DNA of 64,000 nt, taken from Reddybacter sp041622675. GTDB taxonomy: Bacteria; Pseudomonadota; Gammaproteobacteria; Pseudomonadales; Porticoccaceae. A program made the translations under genes and the position numbers. The stretch lies in the NCBI GenBank assembly GCA_041622675.1, contig JBFJYH010000008.1:1-64000 (forward strand). The letters are read 5' to 3'. Under the pieces are notes generated by a model that had not been told where the DNA came from, did not search any database, and worked only from the letters and a program-made list of their open reading frames with translations. Below are positions 24,766 to 34,172 of the stretch, in pieces (the first letter of the stretch is position 1; every line of letters starts with the position of its first letter).

Positions 24766-25704
24766 ATGCCACGCCCTGCAAGCAAAAAGAAACCTGCTAA
24801 ACCGGTAGCAAAAAGCACTGCTGGTAACGCTATTTCAGCTGCGGAAAAAGAATTGAAAAAAGCGCTGAAACAGCTGGATGTCCAGCGCGAAAAGCTACGT
24901 ATTGCCAGGGATAAGCTTCGTGAAAAAAGGGTAGCGGCTAAAAAGAAAACAACAGCGAGTAGTACAACGGCTCTAGAAAAAGCCTATGCTGCAGTGACAA
25001 AGTATTCGCTTGCTGTCTCTGAATTGACTAACTCTGTTCGTCTCGCTAAGGCTGAAGTGCGGATTGAAGCTGTATTGAAAAAATCCCAGGAGGCTCAAAC
25101 TGCAGCAGAGTTAAAACTCGAGAAGGCTGCACAGGCAATGGCCGAAAGGTCAGCTACTGATCTTAAACTGGCAGTTGAGAAATTTGAAAAACGTTGGTTG
25201 AAACAACGTGAACAGTCTGATGCTAAGAAGCTGAAGTTGGCTGCTGCGCGTTTACGGGCTAAAACCAAAAGTGTTGAGAAAAAAGCAAACGCAGAGGCGT
25301 CTGCAATCCGTAAGCGTGCGAAAAAACTCAGTGCTAAGCCCATATCGGTTCCAGGCCGACCTGGCCGCCCAGCGGGTTCACTTGCAAAAAACAATAAAAA
25401 GGCAGATGTAACTCCCAAGAAGAGAGGACGTCCGGCGAAAACTGCTACAGGTGCATCTGTCGATGGCCCTAAACGCCGTGGTCGCCCACCCAAGGCGGCA
25501 GCTTCTCCTGTAAAAGATGCGGCAGGCTCTAGTGCGAGTATTCCAAAAAAGCGAGGCCGACCAGCAAAAGCAAAGACTGCAGTCGCGTCCCAAGTGACCA
25601 AAACAGCGAGTAAGGCGAAGGTAGTGACGCAAGCAAATGTTGCTGGAGGTGAGGCAGAGGCCCCGAAAAAACGAGGTCGTCCACCAAAGGCTACCAATTC
25701 TTAA
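24766..25704 (+). CDS. Coiled-coil AT-hook nucleoid-type protein (AlgP-like)
   Basis: A 312-residue, very Lys/Ala-rich protein. Residues about 22-185 are charged helix with coiled-coil character and almost no aromatic residues. Residues 190-312 hold five AT-hook cores: GRPGRP (197-202), KKRGRPAK (218-225), KRRGRPPK (236-243), KKRGRPAK (261-268) and KKRGRPPK (301-308). AT-hooks insert into the minor groove of AT-rich DNA. The closest known idea is Pseudomonas AlgP, a histone-H1-like protein with a KPAA-type tail, but here true AT-hooks replace those repeats. AGGAG sits 8 bases before the ATG; a strong terminator follows. Function not established. Confidence 0.8.
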   Translation: MPRPASKKKPAKPVAKSTAGNAISAAEKELKKALKQLDVQREKLRIARDKLREKRVAAKKKTTASSTTALEKAYAAVTKYSLAVSELTNSVRLAKAEVRIEAVLKKSQEAQTAAELKLEKAAQAMAERSATDLKLAVEKFEKRWLKQREQSDAKKLKLAAARLRAKTKSVEKKANAEASAIRKRAKKLSAKPISVPGRPGRPAGSLAKNNKKADVTPKKRGRPAKTATGASVDGPKRRGRPPKAAASPVKDAAGSSASIPKKRGRPAKAKTAVASQVTKTASKAKVVTQANVAGGEAEAPKKRGRPPKATNS

Positions 25705-25725
25705 AATCGACAGTTAACCTAAAAT

Positions 25726-25748
25726 AGCCCCTTTATTGGGGCTTTTTT
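25726..25748 (+). terminator. Intrinsic terminator of the AT-hook gene
   Basis: AGCCCC-TTTATT-GGGGCT followed by a run of T: a compact, GC-rich six-pair stem, 22 bases after the stop codon. Confidence 0.88.
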
Positions 25749-25894
25749 AGCGCTAAATTTTCTCTGGCGAAGTAAATGTCCGAATAGGTGTTTATAATCA
25801 GCCGGCGAGTTCTGTCAAAGTGGCAGCCGTTATATTACACAGCTATTGTAATTGGCCCTGTTTATTCAGATTCTGGTTTTAAATATTCAATATT

Positions 25895-26617
25895 ATGGCA
25901 TCTATACTTTCAATTGATACTTCTGGAGCTTGCTGTTCTGTTGCCTTGGGTATGGGAAGCAAACGGCTGGTTCGGCGCACCGATACGCCCCGTGAACATG
26001 TGCGCCTTGTGATGCCGATGGTAGACGCTATTCTAGCCGAAGCTGACGTTAAACTGTCTGCCCTCGATGCGATAGCCTTTAGCCACGGCCCAGGTTCTTT
26101 CACCGGTCTGCGTATTGGTTTTGGTGTTGTACAAGGTTTGGCCTTTGGTGCCGATCTACCGGTGATTGCGTGTTCAAGCCTTCAGGTGATGAGCCAAAGA
26201 GCCATTCAGCGAGAAGGTATCGCCTGTAACAGTATCCTTGTTCCCGCTATTGATGCCCATATGGGGGAGCTCTATTGGGGGGCTTATCAACAGATCAACA
26301 ATATCGCGACCCCTCTTACTAATGATGGACTGTGCCCACAGAACGAAATAACGTTGCCTATATTTGAGGGAATTAGCGCTGATATCCCTTACATTGCAGT
26401 AGGTGACGGTTGGCAGTACCACCCAACATTGCTACGAGGCAGCGACGTTTCTAAGCCCTCTGCTATTTATCAGAGTATTGGGCCGGATGCTGAAGACGTA
26501 CTCACACTTGCCTTTGTTGCGTTCGAGGAAGGGAAAATTGCAAGCATTGAAGATATTGCGCCTGTTTATTTGCGCAATACAGTGAGTTGGAAAAAACGCC
26601 AGCGCTTAAGATCTTAA
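25895..26617 (+). CDS. tsaB: tRNA threonylcarbamoyladenosine synthesis protein TsaB
   Basis: Partner of TsaD and TsaE in making t6A37 on tRNAs reading ANN codons. A 240-residue ASKHA-fold protein with the N-terminal phosphate loop ILSIDTSGACCSVAL, the REHVRLVMPMVDAIL helix and the SHGPGSFTGLRIGFGVVQGLAFG signature. The C-terminus is LRN-TVSWKKR. Confidence 0.93.
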   Translation: MASILSIDTSGACCSVALGMGSKRLVRRTDTPREHVRLVMPMVDAILAEADVKLSALDAIAFSHGPGSFTGLRIGFGVVQGLAFGADLPVIACSSLQVMSQRAIQREGIACNSILVPAIDAHMGELYWGAYQQINNIATPLTNDGLCPQNEITLPIFEGISADIPYIAVGDGWQYHPTLLRGSDVSKPSAIYQSIGPDAEDVLTLAFVAFEEGKIASIEDIAPVYLRNTVSWKKRQRLRS

Positions 26618-26650
26618 CTACTTTTTTTTGTGCTAATCACGGGTTACTCT

Positions 26651-27457
26651 ATGGAAACAGTCCAGGTCTTTGTTTTGGCACTTATTCAAGGCCTGACAGA
26701 GTATTTGCCGATTTCTAGTTCCGCGCATTTAATTCTACCCTCTCATTTACTCGGTTGGCCCGATCAGGGCTTAGCCTTCGATGTGGCGGTGCATATTGGT
26801 TCGCTACTGGCTGTTTGCACTTATTTTCGACAGGAATTACAAATTATCTTTACCAGCTGCTGGAAGCAATTATGCGGGAGTGGGGGCGATGAAAACAGCC
26901 GTCTGGGGTGGTTGTTAATTTTAGGTACTATTCCCGTTGGCCTCGCGGGTTTACTGTTCGATGATTTCATTGAAAGCCATCTGCGCTCTATTATGGTCAT
27001 CGCACTAACGACAATTATTTTTGGGCTATTGCTGGGATTTGTAGATAAAAAAGGCGCCCAGCAATTATCTATGGCGCAAATGAACTGGCGCTCCGCCATC
27101 TTGATTGGCCTGTCCCAAGCTTTGGCATTAATACCTGGTACCTCTCGCTCAGGTATTACCATTACTGCTGCCTTGGCTTTGGGTTATGATCGGCAAAGTG
27201 CCGCTCGCTTCTCTTTTCTTCTCGCGATTCCGGTGATTACCCTCAGCGGCGGATACAAAGGGCTACAACTTGTTGGTGTGTCTAGCTCTGTCGTCTGGGG
27301 CGATATCTTTCTCGGTATTGCTATCTCTGCTGCGACCGCCTTTGCCTGCATTCATTTTTTTCTCGCCCTGGTTAATCGCATTGGTATGATGCCCTTCGTT
27401 TGGTATCGGCTTATCCTCGGCGGATATTTATGTACCTTGTTAGTTAACGGGAGCTAA
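26651..27457 (+). CDS. uppP: Undecaprenyl-diphosphatase UppP/BacA
   Basis: Recycles undecaprenyl pyrophosphate to the monophosphate carrier used in peptidoglycan synthesis. A 268-residue polytopic membrane protein with both BacA active-site motifs: EYLPISSSAHL (17-27) and PGTSRSG (162-168). The ATG at 26651 is chosen because the conserved family start follows it directly; a TTG lies at 26630. The next gene begins 4 bases after its stop. Confidence 0.95.
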   Translation: METVQVFVLALIQGLTEYLPISSSAHLILPSHLLGWPDQGLAFDVAVHIGSLLAVCTYFRQELQIIFTSCWKQLCGSGGDENSRLGWLLILGTIPVGLAGLLFDDFIESHLRSIMVIALTTIIFGLLLGFVDKKGAQQLSMAQMNWRSAILIGLSQALALIPGTSRSGITITAALALGYDRQSAARFSFLLAIPVITLSGGYKGLQLVGVSSSVVWGDIFLGIAISAATAFACIHFFLALVNRIGMMPFVWYRLILGGYLCTLLVNGS

Positions 27458-27461
27458 TCGG

Positions 27462-28358
27462 ATGAAGCAAAAAGTAGCCTTCCTCGGCCTTGGGGTAATG
27501 GGTTACCCCATGGCTGGCCATTTAAGTCGTCAGGGTTTTGAGGTGGTGGTTTATAACCGCACGGCGGCACGCGCTAATGATTGGCTCAATACATTTTCTG
27601 GGAAAAGTGCTGCCACACCTGCTGAGGCGGCATCCGGTGCCGCCATTGTTTTTGCCTGTGTCGGTCAGGATGACGATGTAAGGGCGATAACAACCGGCGC
27701 GCAGGGTGCCTTTGAAACACTCAACAAAGGCGCTATTTTTGTTGACCACACCACGGCTTCTGCTGCTTTGGCCCGGGAGTTGGCGGAACACTGTCAGCAA
27801 CTGGGTTGCCACTTTATCGATGCCCCAGTCTCCGGTGGCCAGCAAGGGGCGGAAAATGGCCGTTTAACGGTGATGTGTGGCGGTGAAGAACCGGCTTTTA
27901 CAACAGTCGCCCCGGTTATTGAATGCTATGCACAAAGCGTTAAATTATTGGGCCCATCGGGTAGTGGGCAGCTGTGCAAGATGGTCAATCAAGTCTGTAT
28001 CGCCGGTTTAGTACAGGGGCTCGCCGAAGGTTTGCACTTTGCCCAGGCTGCAGGGCTCGATGCTAGCGAGGTCATTGATGTTATTTCCAAAGGTGCAGCG
28101 CAATCCTGGCAAATGGAAAACCGTCATCAAACCATGTTAGCGAATGAATTTGAACATGGCTTTGCAGTTGACTGGATGCGAAAAGACCTCGATATCGTCT
28201 TACAAGAAGCCCGTCGCAATGGCGCGCAATTGCCAGTGACTGCCTTAGTGGATCAATTTTATGCCGATGTTCAGGCGTCTGGAGGAGGGCGTTGGGATAC
28301 CTCCAGTTTGTTAACCCGTTTACAGCGTGTTGAGAAACCCGATGAAAATTTGGCTTAG
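27462..28358 (+). CDS. NAD(P)-dependent beta-hydroxyacid dehydrogenase (3-hydroxyisobutyrate dehydrogenase family)
   Basis: A 298-residue two-domain oxidoreductase: N-terminal Rossmann fold with GLGVMG (9-14), substrate loop DAPVSGG (120-126), catalytic K173 in GQLCKMVNQ, and the all-helical C-terminal domain. Members include 3-hydroxyisobutyrate, tartronate-semialdehyde and succinic-semialdehyde reductases. R32 in YNRT could favour NADP. Four bases separate it from uppP and 11 from the aminopeptidase gene, so an operon is likely. Exact substrate unknown. Confidence 0.85.
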   Translation: MKQKVAFLGLGVMGYPMAGHLSRQGFEVVVYNRTAARANDWLNTFSGKSAATPAEAASGAAIVFACVGQDDDVRAITTGAQGAFETLNKGAIFVDHTTASAALARELAEHCQQLGCHFIDAPVSGGQQGAENGRLTVMCGGEEPAFTTVAPVIECYAQSVKLLGPSGSGQLCKMVNQVCIAGLVQGLAEGLHFAQAAGLDASEVIDVISKGAAQSWQMENRHQTMLANEFEHGFAVDWMRKDLDIVLQEARRNGAQLPVTALVDQFYADVQASGGGRWDTSSLLTRLQRVEKPDENLA

Positions 28359-28369
28359 GATTTCGCAAA

Positions 28370-29680
28370 GTGAATAATCAAGTTAATTTTAATGACCAGT
28401 TACTAGCCTTCTTAAAGGCTTCCCCCAGCCCCTTTCATGCGGTTGAACAAATGGCGCAACGCCTTGATGAAGCCGGTTTTGAATTTCTCTCCGAACACGA
28501 TAATTGGTCGATAGAAGCGGGAGGGCGTTACTATACGACTCGCAATGGTTCGTCGCTGATTGCTTTCACCAGCGCCGATTTTAACCGGGGCATACGCATG
28601 GTCGGTGCTCACACTGACAGCCCTTGTCTAATGGTTAAACCTCAGCCGGAAAAAACCCAAAACTATCTGCAAGTGGGGGTAGAAGTTTATGGTGGTGCCC
28701 TGTTAAATCCGTGGTTTGATCGGGATTTGTCATTAGCGGGGCGAGTGATTTATCGTGACAAAACGAGTGGCCAACTGAAACAAAGTTTACTCGATTTTAG
28801 CCGGGCGATAGCGACGGTTCCCAGTTTGGCTATACATCTTGATAGAGAAGCGAATAGTAATCGTACGGTTAATCCGCAGACTGATATTCCCCCCATTTTA
28901 TGCTCGCTACATGAACAGCGCGCTCAAGACTTCCGCGAAATATTAGCCGCCGAGTTATTGGCGCAAAATCCCCAGCTGGGTAAGTGTGAGGACGCCATCA
29001 GCGTGCTCGATTATGAATTGTGCTTTTACGATACCCAGCCTCCAGCGATCATTGGTTTACATAATGATTTTATCGCCTCGGCACGACTCGATAACTTGCT
29101 CAGTTGTTTTACGGGCTTGCAGGCGCTTTTAGGGTCCGATGGCCGCCAGGCTCAATTGCTTGTCTGCACCGATCATGAAGAAGTGGGCAGTGCCTCGGCC
29201 TGCGGCGCCCAGGGGCCCATGCTGGCATCTGTGCTTGAGCGTTTAATCCCTGACACGGGTGAGCGAACGCGCTGTCTGACTCGCTCGTTGATGGTGTCAG
29301 CCGATAATGCCCACGGGATACACCCCAATTATCCGAGTAAACATGATGCTAATCACGGACCGCTACTCAATGCTGGGCCGGTGATAAAAGTTAACGCTAA
29401 CCAGCGTTATGCCACTAACAGTATTACCGCGGCACTTTTTCGAGATTTATGCCAGCAAGTCGATGTGCCCGTACAGAGTTTTGTAACGCGCACCGACCTC
29501 GGTTGTGGCAGCACCATTGGCCCTATTACTGCTAGTGGAATTGGTGTGCCGACACTCGATGTGGGTGTGCCAACCTTCGCCATGCACTCTATTAGAGAGC
29601 TTGCAGGCAGCGATGATGCCTGGTCGTTGTATAAAGTACTGCGCGCACTTTATGAACGAGCAGACATTGCTTGTGTTTAG
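28370..29680 (+). CDS. apeB: M18-family aminopeptidase (ApeB)
   Basis: A 436-residue dinuclear-zinc aminopeptidase of the aspartyl-aminopeptidase family, cytoplasmic. Metal-ligand segments are visible: GAHTDSPCLMVKP, SARLDNLLSCF, CTDHEEVGSAS with the catalytic Glu pair, SADNAHGIHPN and the C-terminal MHSIRELAGSDD. GTG start. No nearby gene explains a specific role beyond peptide turnover. Confidence 0.9.
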   Translation: MNNQVNFNDQLLAFLKASPSPFHAVEQMAQRLDEAGFEFLSEHDNWSIEAGGRYYTTRNGSSLIAFTSADFNRGIRMVGAHTDSPCLMVKPQPEKTQNYLQVGVEVYGGALLNPWFDRDLSLAGRVIYRDKTSGQLKQSLLDFSRAIATVPSLAIHLDREANSNRTVNPQTDIPPILCSLHEQRAQDFREILAAELLAQNPQLGKCEDAISVLDYELCFYDTQPPAIIGLHNDFIASARLDNLLSCFTGLQALLGSDGRQAQLLVCTDHEEVGSASACGAQGPMLASVLERLIPDTGERTRCLTRSLMVSADNAHGIHPNYPSKHDANHGPLLNAGPVIKVNANQRYATNSITAALFRDLCQQVDVPVQSFVTRTDLGCGSTIGPITASGIGVPTLDVGVPTFAMHSIRELAGSDDAWSLYKVLRALYERADIACV

Positions 29681-29756
29681 ATATCGGTACTCATGGTTTT
29701 TATAACCGTAAAATACAGTAACTCTACCTTTTTCATTCATAACATAAGGAAAAAAA

Positions 29757-30518
29757 ATGCGATTAGCAGGAAAAGTAGCACTAATAACCGGCGCCGGTGG
29801 ACCCATGGGTATGGGGGTCGCAAAACGCTTTGCAGAGGAGGGTGCCTCGCTCATCATGAGTGACATTTCAGGTACACGCTTGGCACAAAGTGTGGAGGAA
29901 GTTGAGCCTTCACTTGTGCCCGGTGCTTCAATATATTCCCAAAAAGGTAGCGTCTTGGTTGAGGCCGATGTTGACGCCTTGCTCGAAGGCGCTCTTAAAC
30001 AATTCGCACAAGTGGATATTATCATTAACGTCGTCGGGGGATTGTTTCTTGATGCTCGCTACACACCGGTGCTTGAGGTTCAAGAGGAGCGTTGGGATAT
30101 GTGCTTCACTGTTAATATGAAGGGCATTTTTTATCTCACAAGAAAATTGGCGCCGGGTATGCTAGAGCGTAAGTACGGCAAGATTGTCAACGTTTCCTCC
30201 GTCGAATACTCTGGTGCCGCAGGCCACGCCGACTATGCTGCCGCTAAAGCGGGTGTGACATCCTTAACGCGCAGTTTGGCCGAAGAACTGGCGCCCAACA
30301 TCAATGTTAATTGCATAGCACCCGGTATTATCCGCACCTTGGCTATTCGTGATGTCGGCGATGATGTGGCAAAAGAGTTCGCTGAGAAAAATTTACTCAA
30401 GCGCATGGGCGAACCGGAAGATATTGCCAATGCAGCCTTGTTTCTCGCCAGTGATGAATCCAGCTATATTACGGGTGTCACCATTCCTGTTTCTGGCGGG
30501 CTTTGGCCAGCGCTTTAG
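29757..30518 (+). CDS. SDR-family oxidoreductase
   Basis: A 253-residue classical short-chain dehydrogenase. Cofactor loop TGAGGPMGMG (11-20), catalytic S147/S148, Y160 and K164 (YAAAKAG), and the C-terminal SYITGVTIPVSGG. D36 after the second strand suggests NAD preference. AAGGA precedes the ATG. It is flanked by apeB and prfB with no obvious partner. Substrate unknown; FabG-like or alcohol-oxidising roles are equally possible. Confidence 0.85.
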   Translation: MRLAGKVALITGAGGPMGMGVAKRFAEEGASLIMSDISGTRLAQSVEEVEPSLVPGASIYSQKGSVLVEADVDALLEGALKQFAQVDIIINVVGGLFLDARYTPVLEVQEERWDMCFTVNMKGIFYLTRKLAPGMLERKYGKIVNVSSVEYSGAAGHADYAAAKAGVTSLTRSLAEELAPNINVNCIAPGIIRTLAIRDVGDDVAKEFAEKNLLKRMGEPEDIANAALFLASDESSYITGVTIPVSGGLWPAL

Positions 30519-30528
30519 TTGGCTAGCA

Positions 30529-30559
30529 CTCTTCTTTACTAGATCTCTTCTTTACTAGA
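30529..30559. repeat. Tandem 16-bp duplication just after the SDR gene
   Basis: CTCTTCTTTACTAGA occurs at 30529-30543 and again at 30545-30559, 10 bases after the stop codon. Both copies are identical over 15 bases, which points to recent slippage duplication. Confidence 0.75.
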
Positions 30560-30763
30560 GCTTTCGCATGATTTATCGACCATCCCCTTGGCAGGCTGGT
30601 CGATTCAACTATCCCTGTTGTTTCTGCCGGTATTTCTTTACCCCAGGCTCATTATTCGTCCCTATTCATTGAGTTTATCGTACTGGCATCTATTTGATCT
30701 CGATAGAGTAGTGCGCGCACAGCAATTTCGTTAAAATACGTCGTTTTTAGGCGATGTCATCCG

Positions 30764-31862
30764 ATGCTCGAAGTTAATCCCATCAGAAATACTCTGGCCG
30801 ACCTGCAAGCGCGCACCGACGTGCTCAGGGGGTACCTTTGACTATGTCGAGAAAAAAGACCGCCTTGCTGAAGTAGAGCTAGAACTGGCCGATCCCGATG
30901 TCTGGAATGACCCTGGTCGTGCTCAGGCCTTAGGGAAAGAACGTGCCTCTCTCGAGTTGGTTGTTGAGACGATTGATTCACTCGACAACGGTGTCGCTGA
31001 CAATAGCGAACTCCTCGAAATGGCTGCTGAAGAGGACGATAGCGACACCTTGGCTGATGTCGAATCAGAAGTGGCCAGTTTAACGGCACGTCTTGAAATA
31101 TTAGAATTTCGCCGCATGTTCTCCGGCGCAATGGATGCCAATAGTGCCTACCTCGATATTCAGGCGGGTTCTGGGGGCACTGAAGCCCAGGACTGGGCCG
31201 AAATGCTACTGCGCATGTATTTACGCTGGGGTGAGCAAAAGGGTTTCAAGGTTGAACTCATTGAAGCCTCGGCGGGTGATGTTGCCGGCATCAAAAGCGC
31301 CACGGTTCACTTTCAAGGTGAGTACGCGTTCGGCTGGCTCCGCACCGAGACAGGCGTGCATCGCCTGGTGAGAAAATCTCCCTTTGACTCAGGTAGTCGT
31401 CGCCACACCTCGTTCTCTGCCGTTTTTGTCTCCCCCGAAATCGACGATGATATTGATATTGACATTAGTAAAAGCGATGTGCGCGAAGATACCTACCGAG
31501 CCAGCGGTGCCGGCGGCCAGCACGTTAACAAAACCGACTCGGCAGTACGCTTGACCCACTTGCCCACGGGTACGGTAGTGCAGTGTCAAAATCAGCGCTC
31601 CCAACATCAAAACCGCGACAACTGCTGGAAAATGCTCAAGGCTAAACTTTATGAACTGGAAGAGTTGCGCCGTAAAGAAAGTGCTCAGTTAGTGGAAGAC
31701 AACAAATCAGACATTGGTTGGGGCAGCCAAATTCGCTCCTATGTACTTGATGATTCGCGCATTAAAGACCTGCGCACCAATGTTGAAACCCATAATACGC
31801 AACAAGTGCTCGACGGTGATCTTGATAAATTTATTGAGGCCAGTTTGAAAGCGGGGCTTTAA
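30764..31862 (+). CDS. prfB: Peptide chain release factor 2, with programmed +1 frameshift
   Basis: Releases peptides at UGA and UAA codons. The ATG at 30764 opens a 25-codon frame ending in an in-frame TGA at 30839-30841, within CTCAGGGGGTACCTTTGAC. This is the classical RF2 recoding site: internal Shine-Dalgarno AGGGGG, slippery CTT, then TGA-C. A +1 shift continues from 30840 and gives 365 residues, the E. coli length. The catalytic GGQ is in SGAGGQHVNKTDSAVR and the SPF-type recognition loop is at RKSPFDSG. Low RF2 raises frameshifting, so the gene is autoregulated. lysS follows, as in E. coli. Confidence 0.97.
30831..30842 (+). promoter_or_regulatory. Programmed +1 frameshift site in prfB
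   Basis: The CTT codon followed by TGA at 30839-30841 is preceded by AGGGGG, spaced as in E. coli prfB. The internal anti-anti-SD-like stretch and the weak termination context TGAC drive the shift. Confidence 0.95.
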
Positions 31863-31870
31863 GCCCCTTA

Positions 31871-31900
31871 CTTGACGCCCCTGTACTTGACGTCCTTGTA
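31871..31900. repeat. Tandem 15-bp duplication just after prfB
   Basis: CTTGACGCCCCTGTA (31871-31885) is followed at once by CTTGACGTCCTTGTA (31886-31900), 13 of 15 bases identical. It begins 8 bases after the prfB stop codon. Confidence 0.7.
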
Positions 31901-31978
31901 GTTTAAGTACTCCTTATTATTTTATAGTTGCGAATTTTTCGCTCTAACCCTTATGACAAAACCTCGGAATACACACCC

Positions 31979-33463
31979 ATGAGTAAAGAACAAGCCCAGC
32001 CCGTCGATGAAAACAAGCTGATTGCCGAGCGTCGTAATAAACTGGCCGCTATCCGCGAGAAGGGCCAGGCCTTTCCCAATGAATTTCGCCGCGAAGACTT
32101 CGCCAATAAACTTCAGGAAGAATTTGCCGAGCAGAGCAAGGAAGAGCTCGAAACCCTGGGGCATCAAACCAGCGTAGCGGGCCGTATTATGGCCAAGCGG
32201 GGCCCTTTTATGGTGCTGCAAGATGTCTCTGGTACGATTCAGCTGTACGCCGATAAAATGACGCAGAAAGATATTCGCGATCGCTGGGGCCACTGGGATG
32301 TGGGCGATCTGGTCGGCGTACGCGGCACACTACACAGGTCTGGGCGCGGCGACCTCTACGTTAATCTTGAAGAATACGACTTGCTGACCAAGTCACTGCG
32401 TCCACTGCCGGAAAAATTTCACGGTCTTGCCGATCAGGAAATACGTTATCGTCAGCGCTATGTCGATTTGATCGTCAATGAAGAGTCACGCAATGTGTTT
32501 CGCCTTCGCTCAAAAATTGTCGATTTTATCCGCCACTATTTGAATCAGCGGGATTTTATGGAAGTGGAAACACCGATGATGCAACTCATCCCCGGTGGTG
32601 CCACAGCTCGCCCCTTTGAGACGTTTCACAATGCTCTCGACCAGCCTATGTTTCTGCGCGTGGCGCCGGAGCTTTATTTAAAAAGGCTGGTGGTCGGTGG
32701 CTTCGAACGGGTATTCGAAATCAATCGCAATTTCCGTAATGAAGGCTTGTCGACACGACACAACCCCGAATTCACGATGCTGGAGTTCTATCAAGCCTAC
32801 GCCGATTATCGCGACTTGATGGATTTAACTGAAGATATGTTACGTCACCTGTGTGAAGAGGTGTTGGGTACCAGTACAGTGACGTACCAAGGCAGTGAGT
32901 TTGATTTTGCGAAGCCTTTTGACCGCTATACCGTGGTTGAATCAATTTTACACTTTAACCCCGACCTGACACTGGCAGATATTGATACCCTGGAAAGCGC
33001 CACAAAAGTTGCTGAAGGGCTGGGGATACCCCTTAAAGACATCTGGGGTTTGGGCAAAATTCAAATTGAAATTTTTGAAAAAACGGTCGAGCACCGTCTT
33101 GATAACCCCACTTTTATTACAGCTTATCCGACTGAAGTTTCTCCTTTGGCTCGACGTAATGACAATGATCCCTTTGTCACCGATCGCTTTGAATTTTTCG
33201 TCGGTGGCCGAGAAATCGCCAATGGTTTTTCAGAATTAAATGACTCGGAAGATCAAGCCGAGCGCTTCCTTGATCAAGTGAAAGAAAAAGACTCGGGGGA
33301 TGACGAGGCAATGCACTACGATGCAGACTATGTACGCGCACTGGAGTACGGTTTACCACCGACGGCGGGTGAGGGCATCGGTATCGACCGTCTGGTGATG
33401 CTACTGACTGATGCGCCATCTATTCGCGACGTGCTGCTATTCCCACACATGCGTGCTGAATAG
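31979..33463 (+). CDS. lysS: Lysyl-tRNA synthetase (class II)
   Basis: Charges tRNA-Lys. A 494-residue protein: N-terminal OB-fold anticodon-binding domain (about 55-165), then the class II core with motif 2 (FRNEGLSTRHNPEFTMLEFY) and motif 3 (GEGIGIDRLVMLL). The ATG at 31979 gives the usual MSKEQ-type start; an earlier TTG at 31928 would add 17 poorly conserved residues. Downstream of prfB, the common prfB-lysS order. Confidence 0.96.
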   Translation: MSKEQAQPVDENKLIAERRNKLAAIREKGQAFPNEFRREDFANKLQEEFAEQSKEELETLGHQTSVAGRIMAKRGPFMVLQDVSGTIQLYADKMTQKDIRDRWGHWDVGDLVGVRGTLHRSGRGDLYVNLEEYDLLTKSLRPLPEKFHGLADQEIRYRQRYVDLIVNEESRNVFRLRSKIVDFIRHYLNQRDFMEVETPMMQLIPGGATARPFETFHNALDQPMFLRVAPELYLKRLVVGGFERVFEINRNFRNEGLSTRHNPEFTMLEFYQAYADYRDLMDLTEDMLRHLCEEVLGTSTVTYQGSEFDFAKPFDRYTVVESILHFNPDLTLADIDTLESATKVAEGLGIPLKDIWGLGKIQIEIFEKTVEHRLDNPTFITAYPTEVSPLARRNDNDPFVTDRFEFFVGGREIANGFSELNDSEDQAERFLDQVKEKDSGDDEAMHYDADYVRALEYGLPPTAGEGIGIDRLVMLLTDAPSIRDVLLFPHMRAE

Positions 33464-33479
33464 GCGCTGGCCTAACACG

Positions 33480-34172
33480 GTGTTAATAAAACAAAAGGGG
33501 GCTATTGAACTCGAAGCCTCCTGGCTTGCTGTTTTGGGTGATGAGTTCGAAAAACCCTATATGCAACAACTAAAAACCTTTCTTGCTGCGGAGAAAGCAA
33601 AAGGAAAGGTCATTTTCCCCGCTAACCAGCATTGGTTTGCCGCTTTTGATAGCACGCCTTTCGACGAGGTGAAGGTGGTGATTCTCGGGCAGGATCCTTA
33701 TCACGGGCCGAAGCAAGCCCATGGTTTGTGCTTTTCTGTGCCCCCAAATATTAAAATCCCCCCTTCACTAGTGAATATTTATAAAGAGTTGGCGAGCGAC
33801 CTAGAAATACCCATGCCTACTCAGGGTTGTCTTGCACACTGGGCGGCGCAGGGGGTATTACTGCTGAATGCAACGTTGACAGTTGAAAATGGCGAGGCAG
33901 GGTCACACCAAAATAAAGGTTGGGAGACCTTTACAGACCGTGCAATAGAAGTATTGAATGAACGGCGCGAAGGCCTAGTTTTTATTTTATGGGGCAGTTA
34001 CGCCCAGAAAAAAGGGGCTTTTATCGACGATCAGCGTCACTTAGTGATTAAATCACCACACCCTTCGCCCCTGTCAGCCTATCGTGGTTTTTTTGGTAGT
34101 CGGCCCTTTTCTCAAACCAATATGTATTTAGAGTCTGTCAATAAAAAGGCCATCGATTGGCAAATACGCTGA
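33480..34172 (+). CDS. ung: Uracil-DNA glycosylase
   Basis: Removes uracil from DNA to start base-excision repair. With the GTG at 33480 the protein is 230 residues, as usual for the family. The water-activating loop GQDPYHGPKQAHGLCF has D72, and the DNA-intercalation loop HPSPLSAYRGFFG is near residue 195. An in-frame extension back to 33411 would overlap lysS and add non-conserved residues. The stop codon sits in the loop of a terminator hairpin. Confidence 0.93.
   Translation: MLIKQKGAIELEASWLAVLGDEFEKPYMQQLKTFLAAEKAKGKVIFPANQHWFAAFDSTPFDEVKVVILGQDPYHGPKQAHGLCFSVPPNIKIPPSLVNIYKELASDLEIPMPTQGCLAHWAAQGVLLLNATLTVENGEAGSHQNKGWETFTDRAIEVLNERREGLVFILWGSYAQKKGAFIDDQRHLVIKSPHPSPLSAYRGFFGSRPFSQTNMYLESVNKKAIDWQIR

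Noticed and set aside
25380..25690. Repeated RGRP-coding segments considered as a CRISPR or minisatellite
   Set aside because: They are in-frame protein motifs with irregular spacing and no conserved DNA repeat.
25095..25697. Long minus-strand frame opposite the AT-hook gene
   Set aside because: Its Ala/Phe/Gly/Arg-rich translation is the expected antisense image of a Lys/Ala-rich coding strand; it has no ribosome binding site.
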